Shown one piece after another: positions 47,060 to 56,630 of a DNA stretch of 64,000 nt. A program made the translations under genes and the position numbers. Within the stretch, counting starts at the first letter, position 1. Every line of letters starts with the position of its first letter. The DNA comes from Jiangella sp. DSM 45060 (GTDB taxonomy: Bacteria; Actinomycetota; Actinomycetes; Jiangellales; Jiangellaceae). The stretch is from assembly GCF_900105175.1 (NCBI RefSeq), contig NZ_LT629771.1, forward strand, positions 4,349,501 through 4,413,500, given 5' to 3'. Below the pieces are notes generated by a model. It had not been told where the DNA came from. It searched no databases and saw only the letters and a list, made by a program, of their open reading frames with translations.

Positions 47060-48217
47060 TTACGACCTGGTAGCTTCCAGCGACAGTCTGTGCGGTGCAC
47101 GGGTTTCCAATCCGTGTACCGCGAGCATCCCCTCAACCGTATCCGACCAGGAGAAATCCTGGGCTCGGCGGCGCGCCGCCCGCCTCGCCGCGAGGCCGTC
47201 CGCGACCACCTCCAGGACCGCCTCCGCCATCGCCGCGGGGTCGGACGGAGCGGTCCGCCCGGACCCGCCCGTCACCAGCTCCGGCAGCGCGCCGCGGTCG
47301 CTGGCGACCACCGGGGTGCCGCTGGCCATCGCCTCCAGCGCGGCCAGCCCGAACGTCTCGTACGGCCCGGGCGCCACGACGACGTCGGCGCTGGCCAGCA
47401 CCGCGGCCAGGTGTGAGCGGTCGGCGACGAACCCGGCCATCGTGACGGGCCGGCCCTCGGCCTGCTCGGCCACCATGTCGCGGACCGAGCCGTCGCCGCA
47501 CACGACCATCCGGACGCTCGCGCCCCGGCTCACCAGCTCGTCGACCATGGGGACGAGCAGGTCGGGGCGCTTCTCCGGCGACAGCCGCACGGCGGTGACG
47601 ATCAGCACGTCGGCGCCGCGGGCCAGTTCGGCGCGCAGCCGCGGGTCGCACCGTCGCGGGTGGAACGTCTCCAGGTCGATGCCCAGCGGCACGTGCGCGA
47701 GGTTGCCGACGCCCAGCCGGACGAACTCCTCGGCGGCCCACCGGGTGGTGCAGACGACGGTGCCGAACGACGCCGCCAGCTTGCGGTTCCAGCGGTCGGC
47801 GAGCTGCTTGGTCGGCAGCGCCCGGCCGAGGTGGAACTGCAGCAGCGCGTCCAGGCGCTCGTGCGAGAACACCGCCGACGGCACGTCGCGGCGCGCGGCC
47901 CACGGTCCGATGCGGGCCAGCGTCATGCGGTCGGACACCTCGACGCGGTCCGGCGCGATGACGGCGAGGAGGTCCTCGACGATGCGCCACCGGGTGATCA
48001 TCCGGTAGCCGCCGGTGGCCGGGATGGTCGGCGCGGCGATCTCGATGACGCGTCCGTACGACGTGGCGCGCGTCGCGTTGCGCTCCCCCGGCACCACCGC
48101 CACGACCTCGTGCCCGGCGGCGGCGTACCCGTCGGCGAGATGCCGCATCATCGTGCGGATCCCGCCGGAGTGCGGCGCGACGAAATTGGCGGCCTGAAGG
48201 ATGCGCACGGCCGTCAC
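47060..48217 (-). CDS. Glycosyltransferase family 4 protein
   Basis: This 385-residue GT-B enzyme has the N-terminal acceptor motif NFVAPHSGGIRTMMRHLADG and the C-terminal donor domain with LSPEKRPDLLVPMVDEL and PGPYETFGLAALEAMASGTP (the E-x7-E motif). It is of the type that mannosylates lipids or makes trehalose-like or wall glycans; donor and acceptor are not evident. It is 60 bases upstream of fadD on the same strand. Confidence 0.92.
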   Translation of the reverse strand: MTAVRILQAANFVAPHSGGIRTMMRHLADGYAAAGHEVVAVVPGERNATRATSYGRVIEIAAPTIPATGGYRMITRWRIVEDLLAVIAPDRVEVSDRMTLARIGPWAARRDVPSAVFSHERLDALLQFHLGRALPTKQLADRWNRKLAASFGTVVCTTRWAAEEFVRLGVGNLAHVPLGIDLETFHPRRCDPRLRAELARGADVLIVTAVRLSPEKRPDLLVPMVDELVSRGASVRMVVCGDGSVRDMVAEQAEGRPVTMAGFVADRSHLAAVLASADVVVAPGPYETFGLAALEAMASGTPVVASDRGALPELVTGGSGRTAPSDPAAMAEAVLEVVADGLAARRAARRRAQDFSWSDTVEGMLAVHGLETRAPHRLSLEATRS

Positions 48218-48503
48218 TCTGTCGGCCGTGATCAGCCCCGAGGCGACGCCGACGTGTCCAGCCGGTGAATTCCGGCGCCCACTTTCGCCACATCTTCACG
48301 ATTCGTCACGACGCCATTCACGGATTGCGGCAATGGGACGCGCCTACCGCGGGCGGGCGGGAAAACCTCTGGCACCGGACCGGCTCGACCAGAGAATCCC
48401 CAGCTCACAAGATCGATATGTCCGTATTCTCCGTCGATAAGACTGACTATGTATTTGATCACGTTGATATGGAAAAATGCCCGGGGATTGAAGGGGGGCA
48501 CTT

Positions 48504-49247
48504 GTGCCGAGGCAACGAAAGCGCGAACGTCGCGGATCGGCCGGGCTCGTCATCGCGGCTCTGCTCGTGATCGGCCTGCCACTGCTCGGCTGGGCCGGCG
48601 TGAATGCGCTCACCGGCGGCGACAGCGGCAATGACTCCGCCGCGGCGGCCGATGGTTCCCGGACCGACGCGGCCGGCGAGGCGTCGCGCGGCGAGACACC
48701 CGGCTCGTTCGAGGTCGCCCAGATCGGCCGCGAGGCCGTCAGCGCGTGCGTCGAGCGGATGGCCGCCGGCCAGGCCTACGTCGAGAGCGCGGGTGTCGGC
48801 ATCGGGCACTGGGGCGAGCACGTGCAGGCGCGGACGGACATGCTCGCCGGCACCGTCGTCCAGGAGGAGATGCGCGCCATCTGGAAGCGCACCCGCCTCG
48901 CCGGCCCCGACGACGTCGCCCAGGCGACGGCCGCCCTGGAGGCGTACGACGCGCTGCCCGGTTGCGACGACCTCGGCTCGCTGGAGGGCGCGCTGCCCGA
49001 GGTCGCCGACCAGGCCGCCGCCTGCCTGGAGCGCGAGGCCGCGATGACGACCGCCGTCGCCGCCTCGACCGCCGGGCTGCAGGACTGGGCCAACCACCTC
49101 AACGCGATGGCCGCGCACGCCGACGGCGAGATGACCGCGGCCGCCGCCCAGGACCTCTGGGTCGCCTCCTGGGAGGCGGCGCCGGTGAACATCGGCGCCT
49201 ACAACGACGCGCATGCGCTCCTGGCTGCGGCGCCGGCCTGCGAGTGA
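48504..49247 (+). CDS. Membrane-anchored extracytoplasmic protein of unknown function
   Basis: This 247-residue protein has a basic start (PRQRKRERRGSAG), one membrane helix (LVIAALLVIGLPLLGWAGVN) and an outward helical domain with two pairs of cysteines (SACVERMAAG, LPGCDDLGSL, AACLEREAAM, and the terminal AAPACE) that could form disulfides. His-rich helices (IGHWGEHVQARTDM; LQDWANHLNAMAAHADGEM) recall DUF4142/ferritin-like metal-binding helical proteins, but the family is not recognised. GAAGGGGGG precedes the GTG. The 286 bases upstream are clearly less GC-rich than the rest. Confidence 0.72.
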   Translation: MPRQRKRERRGSAGLVIAALLVIGLPLLGWAGVNALTGGDSGNDSAAAADGSRTDAAGEASRGETPGSFEVAQIGREAVSACVERMAAGQAYVESAGVGIGHWGEHVQARTDMLAGTVVQEEMRAIWKRTRLAGPDDVAQATAALEAYDALPGCDDLGSLEGALPEVADQAAACLEREAAMTTAVAASTAGLQDWANHLNAMAAHADGEMTAAAAQDLWVASWEAAPVNIGAYNDAHALLAAAPACE

Positions 49248-49899
49248 CGGCGCGGCGCTGACGCTGCCCGCGGTCGCCGGTCCGGCGGCCCCGGCTGTGC
49301 GGGCGGGCCCGGCCGTTCCGGCGGCCCCGGCCGTTCCGGCGGCCCCGGCCGTTCCGGCGGGCTCGGCCGGCGTGGCGCGGCCGCCACGCGAGCCGATCGT
49401 CACCCGGGCCGAGCTAGCGCTGGTGTTCTCGACGCTGATCGTGCTGGCCGGCGTCGTGCTCGGCAGCGCGCTGGTGCAGCCGCCGCCGGTCGTGCACTCC
49501 GTCGCGCAGTTCGTGCACCTGGCCTGCGTGGTGCTGGGCCTGGGCAGCGTGCTGGCGGTCGACTGGTTCGGGCTGCGCTGGCAGCTGGGCCGGGGGACGC
49601 TGCGCGAGGTGGTGACGACGGCGGCCGCGCTGGCGGTGCCGATCTGGCTCGGGCTGGGCGGTCTGATGCTGTCCGGGATGCTGCTCTCGCCCGACTACGC
49701 GTCGACGATCACGCTGGTCAAGGTCGCGATGGTGGGGGTGGCGGGCGTGGTCGGCGTGCTGGCGCTGGCGGTCAGCCGGCGGCTGGCCGCCCGCACGAAC
49801 CCGTCGCGGCGGCTGTTGCGGGCCGGCCTGCTGATGGCGACGACGTCGCAGCTGGCGTGGTGGACGGCGACGGTGATCGGGTTCCTCAACCGGAGCTGA
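49213..49899 (+). CDS. Multi-pass membrane protein of unknown function with Pro/Ala repeat N-terminus
   Basis: The 228-residue reading has five hydrophobic segments, for example LALVFSTLIVLAGVVLGSAL and VVTTAAALAVPIWLGLGGLM, and ends WWTATVIGFLNRS. The first ~55 residues are a low-complexity PAAPAV repeat from an 18-base tandem repeat (49315-49370), and the ATG at 49213 overlaps the previous gene by 35 bases. A GTG at 49372, giving about 175 residues, may be the real start. Histidine HSVAQFVHLACVVLG in the second helix could suggest a cytochrome-b-like or CopD-like fold; this is weak. Confidence 0.65.
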   Translation: MRSWLRRRPASDGAALTLPAVAGPAAPAVRAGPAVPAAPAVPAAPAVPAGSAGVARPPREPIVTRAELALVFSTLIVLAGVVLGSALVQPPPVVHSVAQFVHLACVVLGLGSVLAVDWFGLRWQLGRGTLREVVTTAAALAVPIWLGLGGLMLSGMLLSPDYASTITLVKVAMVGVAGVVGVLALAVSRRLAARTNPSRRLLRAGLLMATTSQLAWWTATVIGFLNRS

Positions 49900-49980
49900 C
49901 CGCCCGCGACGGAACCGGTCGTCGGTCACATCTCGCGTGGTCGTCGGCGCGTCGTCACCAAGACTGTGTAGAACAGTCCC

Positions 49981-50535
49981 ATGAACCAGACCGCCGTCGA
50001 CTCCCACGAGAACTGGCTCACCCCCGACGAGCTCGCCACCGCGCGCCGTCGGCTCCCGATCCTCTACGTCAACGCGGTTCCCGTACGGGTCGACGACTCC
50101 GGTGTCGCGACGGCGGTCGGCCTGCTGCTGCGCTCGACGCCGGAGGGCGAGATCCGGCGCGAGGTCGTGGCCGGACGCGTGCTGTTCCACGAGCGCATCC
50201 GCGACGCGCTGGTGCGGCACATCGAGAAGGACCTCGGCCCGCTGGCGCTGCCGCGCATCCCGGTGTCGCCGGCGCCGTTCACCGTCGCCGAGTACCTGCC
50301 GACGCCGGGCGTCACGCCGTACCACGACCCCCGTCAGCACGCCGTCGCGCTGGCGTTCGTCATCCCCGTCACCGGCGACTGCGCGCCCCGTCAGGACGCG
50401 CTCGACCTCATCTGGCTGTCACCGCAGGACGCCGCCGACGACGCCGTCCAGAAGGAGATGCTCGGCGGGCACGGCATCGTGCTGCGGCAGGCGCTCGCGC
50501 ACCTCGGCTTCCCGCCGGCGCCGGCCGTCGGCTAG
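49981..50535 (+). CDS. NUDIX-fold hydrolase-like protein (DUF4916 type)
   Basis: This 184-residue protein resembles actinobacterial NUDIX-related proteins: LPILYVNAVPVRVDDSGVAT, VAGRVLFHERIRDALVRHIE and HAVALAFVIPVTGDCAPRQD. The typical GX5EX7REUXEEXGU box is not intact; GEIRREVVAGRVLFHERIRD occupies its place. So hydrolase activity is uncertain. The gene ends VG-TAG inside GCTAGC, the target duplication of the IS element that follows, and keeps its native stop. Confidence 0.75.
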   Translation: MNQTAVDSHENWLTPDELATARRRLPILYVNAVPVRVDDSGVATAVGLLLRSTPEGEIRREVVAGRVLFHERIRDALVRHIEKDLGPLALPRIPVSPAPFTVAEYLPTPGVTPYHDPRQHAVALAFVIPVTGDCAPRQDALDLIWLSPQDAADDAVQKEMLGGHGIVLRQALAHLGFPPAPAVG

Positions 50536-51530
50536 CTGTGATGTCCAGCCAGGTTGTCCAACCGGCTGACGGGTGGAAGGCCACCGAGGGCTGAGTGGGG
50601 TCGGTGGTGGTTGTACTGGTGTAGCCATCCTGCCAGTGCTGAGCGGCGGGCGTGCTCTGAGCGGTAGAGCTTCTTGTAGGCCCAGCCATCGGCCAGGGTT
50701 CGGTGGAAGCGTTCGATCTTGCCGTTGGTCTGGGGGCGTCGGGGCCGGGTCCGCTTGTGCTTGATCTGGAGGTCGGTGCAGCTGTCGCGCCACAGGCGGG
50801 AGATGTAGGCCGGGCCGTTGTCGGACAGGACGCGTTCGACCGTGACGCCTCGTCCGGCGAACCAGGCCACGGCCCGGTGGAGCACGCCGGCCGCGGTGAC
50901 GGCCTTCTCGTCGTCGTGGATCTCGGCGTAGGCGATGCGGGAGTAGTCGTCGATGACGGTGTGGACGAAGCAGGTGCCGACCTTTGGGTAGTAGCCGCGG
51001 CTCTTTACCCCGGTTCGGTCGCGGGTGGCGTTGCGGTTGCGGCTGCCTTGCTCGACGCCGACGAATCGCCAGCCCCCGCCGTCGGGGATGTTGCCGAACT
51101 TGGTGACGTCGACGTGGATCAGCTCACCTGGTCGTTCGCGTTCGTAGCGGCGGGCGGGCTCGCCGATGACCCGGTCGATGTGAGTCAGCCTGTTGAGCCG
51201 ACAGCGGACCAAGACCGCGTGCACGGTCGAGGCCGGCATAGCGAGCTTCGCTGCGATCGGGACCGGCCCGAGTCGCTGTTTCCACCGCAGATGCACGATC
51301 TTGCGCTTAAGCGGCTCGCTGGTCCTGGCAGGCTGCGTATGACGGGCCGAGGACCGGTCGACCATCCCTGCCACGCCTTCGGCACGGTACCGGCGGGCCC
51401 ACTTGTCGGCCGTGCGCCAGGACACGTGGAAGAACTCCGCCGCCCGCGACGGCGGCCAACCGTCATCGACGATCAGCCGCGCCAGCCGGAGCCGATGCTT
51501 CGGGGTCAGTGCCGCGTTAGCGTGAGCCAT
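50532..51530 (-). CDS. IS481-family transposase
   Basis: The 332-residue transposase has an N-terminal helix-turn-helix (HRLRLARLIVDDGWPPSRAA then RTADKWARRYRAEG), a middle linker and an rve integrase core with the DDE triad in LIHVDVTKFG, VLSDNGPAYIS and PQTNGKIERFHRTLADGWAY. The end NHHRPHSALGGLPPVSRL is family-typical. It is full length and apparently intact. Its TAG stop lies in the duplicated target site outside the element, so translation termination is provided by the insertion site. Confidence 0.95.
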   Translation of the reverse strand: MAHANAALTPKHRLRLARLIVDDGWPPSRAAEFFHVSWRTADKWARRYRAEGVAGMVDRSSARHTQPARTSEPLKRKIVHLRWKQRLGPVPIAAKLAMPASTVHAVLVRCRLNRLTHIDRVIGEPARRYERERPGELIHVDVTKFGNIPDGGGWRFVGVEQGSRNRNATRDRTGVKSRGYYPKVGTCFVHTVIDDYSRIAYAEIHDDEKAVTAAGVLHRAVAWFAGRGVTVERVLSDNGPAYISRLWRDSCTDLQIKHKRTRPRRPQTNGKIERFHRTLADGWAYKKLYRSEHARRSALAGWLHQYNHHRPHSALGGLPPVSRLDNLAGHHS

Positions 51531-51641
51531 GAAGGCCTCCCTCGTGGAAGTGGGTCCTAGACAGCTCCACTCCACATCCGGGAGGCCTTCACCCATCTAC
51601 GGCTCGCCGAAACCGATCGCACAACCTGCCTGGACATCACA
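50537..51641 (-). mobile_element. IS481-family insertion sequence, complete, with 6-bp target duplication
   Basis: The 1105-base element has terminal inverted repeats starting TGTGATGTCCAG and CAGGTTGT (left 50537-50560; right, reverse-complemented, ending at 51641), with a few mismatches. Identical GCTAGC hexamers at 50531-50536 and 51642-51647 are the target duplication. It holds one transposase gene. It inserted between the NUDIX gene and the LOR gene, about 55 bases before the latter, and may have separated it from its promoter. Confidence 0.92.
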
Positions 51642-51697
51642 GCTAGCGACCAAAGACGGCCAGGGGTCGACTTTCGGCGGTGGTGGCGCCGGCGCCG

Positions 51698-52344
51698 ATG
51701 ACCGACGCTGGCAGTATGGCCGAGCTGAGTGGTCCCGCCGCGTTCCCCGATCCGACGTCGGTCGAGCGGCTGCACGTGCGGCAGAAGCTCACCGCGATGG
51801 TGAACCGCTACGCCGTTCACGCCGTCGACGACCACGGTGGCGAGGGCCCGCTCATCGCGTTCGCGCAGCAGAAGCGCCTCGCCTTCAAGGAGCAGGTCAC
51901 GTTCTACGCCGACGAGGAGCGGACCGTTCCGGTGTTCACGTTCAAGGCGCGCTCGACGTTCGACGTCAACGCGGGCCACGACGTCACCGATGCCGACGGC
52001 CAGCAGATCGGCTGGTTCAAGAAGGAGTTCCGCAGGTCGTTGACCCGGTCGACCTGGCTGCTGGGCTACCCGGTGCTCGGCCTCGAGGCGACCGGCACCG
52101 AGCGCAGCGGGCGCGTCGCGATCGTCCGCCGCGTCTGGAACCTCCTGCTCGAGGACGTCCCCAGCCCGTGGCGGTTCCACTTCGACTTCCGCACGGCCGA
52201 TGGCACGCTGGTCATGTCCTCGGACCGCCGCCGGGCGCTGCGCGACGTCTACGACGTCCGGTTGCCCGTCCTGCCTGACGGCACCCGGCTCGACTGGCGC
52301 CTGGCCGCCGCGATGGCCGTCGCCCTCGACGCGCTGCAGTCGCG

Positions 52345-52348
<4 letters not shown>
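51698..52348 (+). CDS. LURP-one-related (LOR)/scramblase-like family protein
   Basis: The ~216-residue protein shows the tubby-like/LOR pattern: [59 protein letters not shown] and [19 protein letters not shown]. Members are membrane-associated or cytosolic 12-strand barrels with unclear function. Start codons at 51698 and 51716 (MAELSG) both lack strong ribosome sites; the later may be right. The IS element ends 56 bases upstream. Confidence 0.75.
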
Positions 52349-54195
<1,847 letters not shown>

Positions 54196-54295
54196 GCAGT
54201 TTCCTCGGGGCTTCGGGGTAGTCGTTCGGGACGGGGCGCGGTGTGCAGGGCGCACCACACATCATCCCATGGTCGGCCATGCGGGTGCGCCAGAA

Positions 54296-54309
54296 AAGTG
54301 ATATCACTT
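54296..54309. promoter_or_regulatory. 14-base palindrome, candidate operator of the RHH gene pair
   Basis: AAGTGATATCACTT is a perfect palindrome 44 bases before the ATG at 54354, followed by TAGCTATC, which partly repeats the GATATC half. It stands out as AT-rich in a GC-rich gap. RHH proteins often repress their own operon by binding such short dyads, so this is a plausible autoregulatory site. Confidence 0.5.
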
Positions 54310-54353
54310 AGCTATCTGGTTGGCCGGACTCGGCCGTGACACCTGGAGGACGC

Positions 54354-54563
54354 ATGACCGAGACCCCCACCGCTCCACCGGACGACCCCTCGCGGCGGCC
54401 CTCGCGCCGCCCCGCCGACGGCGCCGCCGGCAGCGGCGGCGGCGGTGCTGGGGGCGACGGTGGGAGCGTCGGCTCGGCGGCACGCGACACCGCCGGCATC
54501 GACGCGCCCGTCCAGGGCGGCGCCGACGGCGCGGCGGGCGGCAGCGGCAGCCTCTACACCTGA
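54354..54563 (+). CDS. Small Gly/Ala-rich protein of unknown function upstream of the RHH gene
   Basis: This 69-codon ORF starts after a strong site (CTGGAGGACGC). The product is polar, then Gly-rich (GAAGSGGGGAGGDGGSVGSA), ending GGSGSLYT, and likely disordered. It lies five bases before the RHH gene, so it is co-expressed. No family is recognised; a disordered antitoxin or linker role is possible. Confidence 0.5.
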   Translation: MTETPTAPPDDPSRRPSRRPADGAAGSGGGGAGGDGGSVGSAARDTAGIDAPVQGGADGAAGGSGSLYT

Positions 54564-54568
54564 TCGCG

Positions 54569-54832
54569 GTGGCCGATCCCGAGCCCGACGGCGCCCGCCC
54601 GGCGCGGCGGCGCGAGCGGCACGCCATCCTGCTGCGCCTCGACCCCGCCGTCCACGAGGCGCTGACCCGCTGGGCGCAGGACGAGTTCCGCAGCGTCAAC
54701 GCGCAGGTCGAACTGGTGCTGCGGAACGCGCTGCGGGCCGCCGGGCGCGAGCCGAAGGACGCCGGTCCGCTCCCCCGCCGCGGCCGCCCGCCGTCCCCGC
54801 CGGGCGACGACCTGCCCCGTCCGCCGAGTTGA
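54569..54832 (+). CDS. Ribbon-helix-helix (Arc/HicB-like) DNA-binding protein
   Basis: This 87-residue protein has an RHH core: strand RHAILLRLDPAVHEALTRWA, then helices DEFRSVNAQVELVLRNALRA. A Pro/Arg tail (PLPRRGRPPSPPGDDLPRPP) follows. Such Arc-type genes recur near lepA in actinobacteria. It probably autoregulates via the palindrome at 54296-54309. It could be an antitoxin for the PemK-like gene at 55127, but 290 bases of repeat separate them. Confidence 0.75.
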   Translation: MADPEPDGARPARRRERHAILLRLDPAVHEALTRWAQDEFRSVNAQVELVLRNALRAAGREPKDAGPLPRRGRPPSPPGDDLPRPPS

Positions 54833-55126
54833 TCCCACCCGGCGACCCCCGCCCGCCGAGCCACCCCCGTCCAGCGGGCCGCCCCGTCCGGCGCGCCGCC
54901 CCCATCCAGCAGGCCACCCCCGTCCAGCAGGCCACCCCCGTCCAGCAGGCCACCCCCGCCCAGCGGGCCGGGCCGCACCGGCGACAGCTGAACGGTTCGG
55001 TCGTCGGCGCCGGAGCCGCCGGCCTGCCGAACGGGCGCACCCGCACGGTCGTCCTCGCACGGCCGTCCCCACGCGGTCGTCAGCGAACGGCAGGCCGGCG
55101 GCGGGTCGCGGCGCTACAGTGCCGAC
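54833..55126. repeat. Gene-free stretch with 18-base tandem repeats
   Basis: CCCGTCCAGCAGGCCACC-type units recur every 18 bases from about 54866 to 54970 (three near-perfect copies at 54901-54954, degenerate on both sides). On the reverse strand this would read as LLDGGG repeats, without other signs of coding. The rest, 54975-55126, is GC-rich and contains no feature I recognise besides the leader region of the PemK gene. Confidence 0.7.
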
Positions 55127-55693
55127 GTGGCCCGACTCCTCCGCGACCTCGTGCGCACCCTGCTGACCCCGCCGAAGCGACGGTCCGACCGCAACGGCGA
55201 CCGCCGGGCCCGGCCATCGGCTCGTCCCGCCGATCGTCAGACGCCGGGCCGCGATGACGGCGACCAGGGCGAGGAGTCGCCGGGCCAGTTCGGCCGGAAC
55301 GCGACCACGGAGGCGCACTCCGTCGGCGAGGTCCACACGTCGTACAACCCGAGCACCGACGGCGACCCCGATCCCGGCGAGATCGTCTGGACCTGGGTCC
55401 CGTACGAGGAGAACGACGGCCGCGGCAAGGACCGTCCCGTCCTCGTCGTCGCGCGCGAGCCCGGCGGCACGCTGCTCGCCGTCCAGCTGACCAGCAAGAA
55501 CCACGACGGCGAGCGCGACTGGGTCGGCGTCGGTTCCGGCCGCTGGGACGGCGAGCACCGTCCGTCCTGGGTCGATATCAGCCGCGTCCTGCGCGTTCAC
55601 CCCGACGGCATGCGGCGCGAGGCGGCGGCGCTCGGCCGCGACCAGTTCGACCTGGTTATCGGCGCGCTGCGCGACCGGTACGGCTGGAGTTGA
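55127..55693 (+). CDS. PemK/MazF-family protein (type II toxin-like), with N-terminal extension
   Basis: The 188-residue protein has a charged N-terminal extension of about 75 residues, then a MazF/PemK barrel: DPGEIVWTWVPYEENDGRGK, DRPVLVVAREPGGTLLAVQL, TSKNHDGERDWVGVGSG and WVDISRVLRV. The catalytic-type Arg/Thr pair of MazF ribonucleases (DRPVLV, then LTSKN) is present. The extension could be an inhibitory or localising segment, and no canonical antitoxin overlaps it. The start is GTG at 55127. Confidence 0.82.
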   Translation: MARLLRDLVRTLLTPPKRRSDRNGDRRARPSARPADRQTPGRDDGDQGEESPGQFGRNATTEAHSVGEVHTSYNPSTDGDPDPGEIVWTWVPYEENDGRGKDRPVLVVAREPGGTLLAVQLTSKNHDGERDWVGVGSGRWDGEHRPSWVDISRVLRVHPDGMRREAAALGRDQFDLVIGALRDRYGWS

Positions 55694-55743
55694 GCCGCTC
55701 CCCCTGCCGGCCGTACGGCGCCGACGACCGGGGCGGGGCCGAA

Positions 55744-55773
55744 TTGGCTGGTGAGCCGCCGCGCTGGTATTGT
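55744..55773 (+). promoter_or_regulatory. Candidate housekeeping promoter of rpsT
   Basis: TTGGCT (55744-55749) and TATTGT (55768-55773) are 18 bases apart, a good match to an actinobacterial vegetative promoter. Transcription would start about 55780 and leave an untranslated leader of about 130 bases before rpsT. Confidence 0.6.
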
Positions 55774-55909
55774 TAGCGGCTGCGCGTCGGCCCAGGTCGT
55801 TGACGCGCCCGGCCAACTCCTTGCCGCCGCGACGGTTCCCCACCGGCGCGTGTCCCGGACGAGGCCGACGCCCTCACGACCTATCCGAACCGACCAAAGG
55901 CATCAGTTC

Positions 55910-56170
55910 GTGGCGAACATCAAGTCCCAGAAGAAGCGGATTCTCACCAACGAGAAGGCGCGGCTGCGCAACAAGGCCGTGAAGTCGTCGCTGAAGACGG
56001 CCATCCGCAGGTTCCACGAGGCCGCCGACGCCGGCGAGACCGAGAAGGCCACCGAGGCCGCTCGCGCCGCCAACCGGCAGCTCGACAAGGCCGCCTCCAA
56101 GGGCGTCATCCACAAGAACCAGGCGGCCAACCGCAAGTCCTCGATCTCGAAGCGGGCCGCCTCGCTCTGA
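55910..56170 (+). CDS. rpsT: 30S ribosomal protein S20
   Basis: This 86-residue basic helical protein starts [20 protein letters not shown] and contains [15 protein letters not shown] and the conserved [19 protein letters not shown], binding 16S rRNA at the 5' domain. The GTG at 55910 gives the family start; AAAGG lies nine bases upstream. It is located between the lepA and holA genes as usual, on the opposite strand to both. Confidence 0.98.
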   Translation: MANIKSQKKRILTNEKARLRNKAVKSSLKTAIRRFHEAADAGETEKATEAARAANRQLDKAASKGVIHKNQAANRKSSISKRAASL

Positions 56171-56173
56171 GGC

Positions 56174-56191
56174 CGAGCCCTTTTCGGCTCG
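56174..56191 (+). terminator. Short stem-loop after rpsT
   Basis: CGAGCC, CTTTTC, GGCTCG forms a six-bp stem three bases after the rpsT stop, the natural place for its terminator. Confidence 0.5.
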
Positions 56192-56630
56192 ACGACGGCG
56201 TCGCCCTCCACATCCGGTGGGCGGCACCGTTGTCATGCCCGCACGCCGCTCGCCTGGTCCACGCCGACTGAGCTGACGGCGTTGCATGCGGCCCGGTGCA
56301 GCTTGCACGACTGCCGTCCCGCTCGCCCAGATCTACCGGCGCGCCAGTGCCGCCAGGCTCCTCTCACCCACGTCGCCGACGCTCGGCAGGCGCCCGGCGA
56401 CCACCCGCCGACACCCGCCCGGCACCCCGCGACCACCCGCCGACACCCGCCAGGCACCCCACGACCACCCGCCGACACCCGCCAGGCACCCCACGACCAC
56501 CCGCCCACACTCGCCAGGCACCCCGCGGCCACACGCCGACACACGCCAGGCGTCGGGCTGGCGCTGCGTCGGCACCGTTGAGCGCGGCGTTCGATCGACC
56601 GTTCGGCGGTACCCGCGCCAGGTGCCGAGC
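56192..56630. repeat. Gene-free stretch with five 32-base tandem repeats
   Basis: Units starting CGACCACCCGCCGACACCCG occur at 56398, 56430, 56462, 56494 and 56526, exactly 32 bases apart, the last degenerate. There are no spacers, so it is not CRISPR. The remainder, between rpsT and the convergent holA end, shows no coding or RNA feature. Confidence 0.75.

Noticed and set aside
44132-47416. A very long plus-strand open frame (over 1000 codons) opposite hemW and fadD
   Set aside because: It is antisense to two clearly recognised enzymes and has the Arg/Gly/Asp-rich composition typical of GC-driven open frames.
48232-48501. Minus-strand 89-codon frame in the AT-richer gap
   Set aside because: It has no ribosome site or recognisable family and lies where promoters of two divergent genes are expected.
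56398-56557. Possible CRISPR array
   Set aside because: The 32-base units are contiguous without unique spacers and there are no cas genes.
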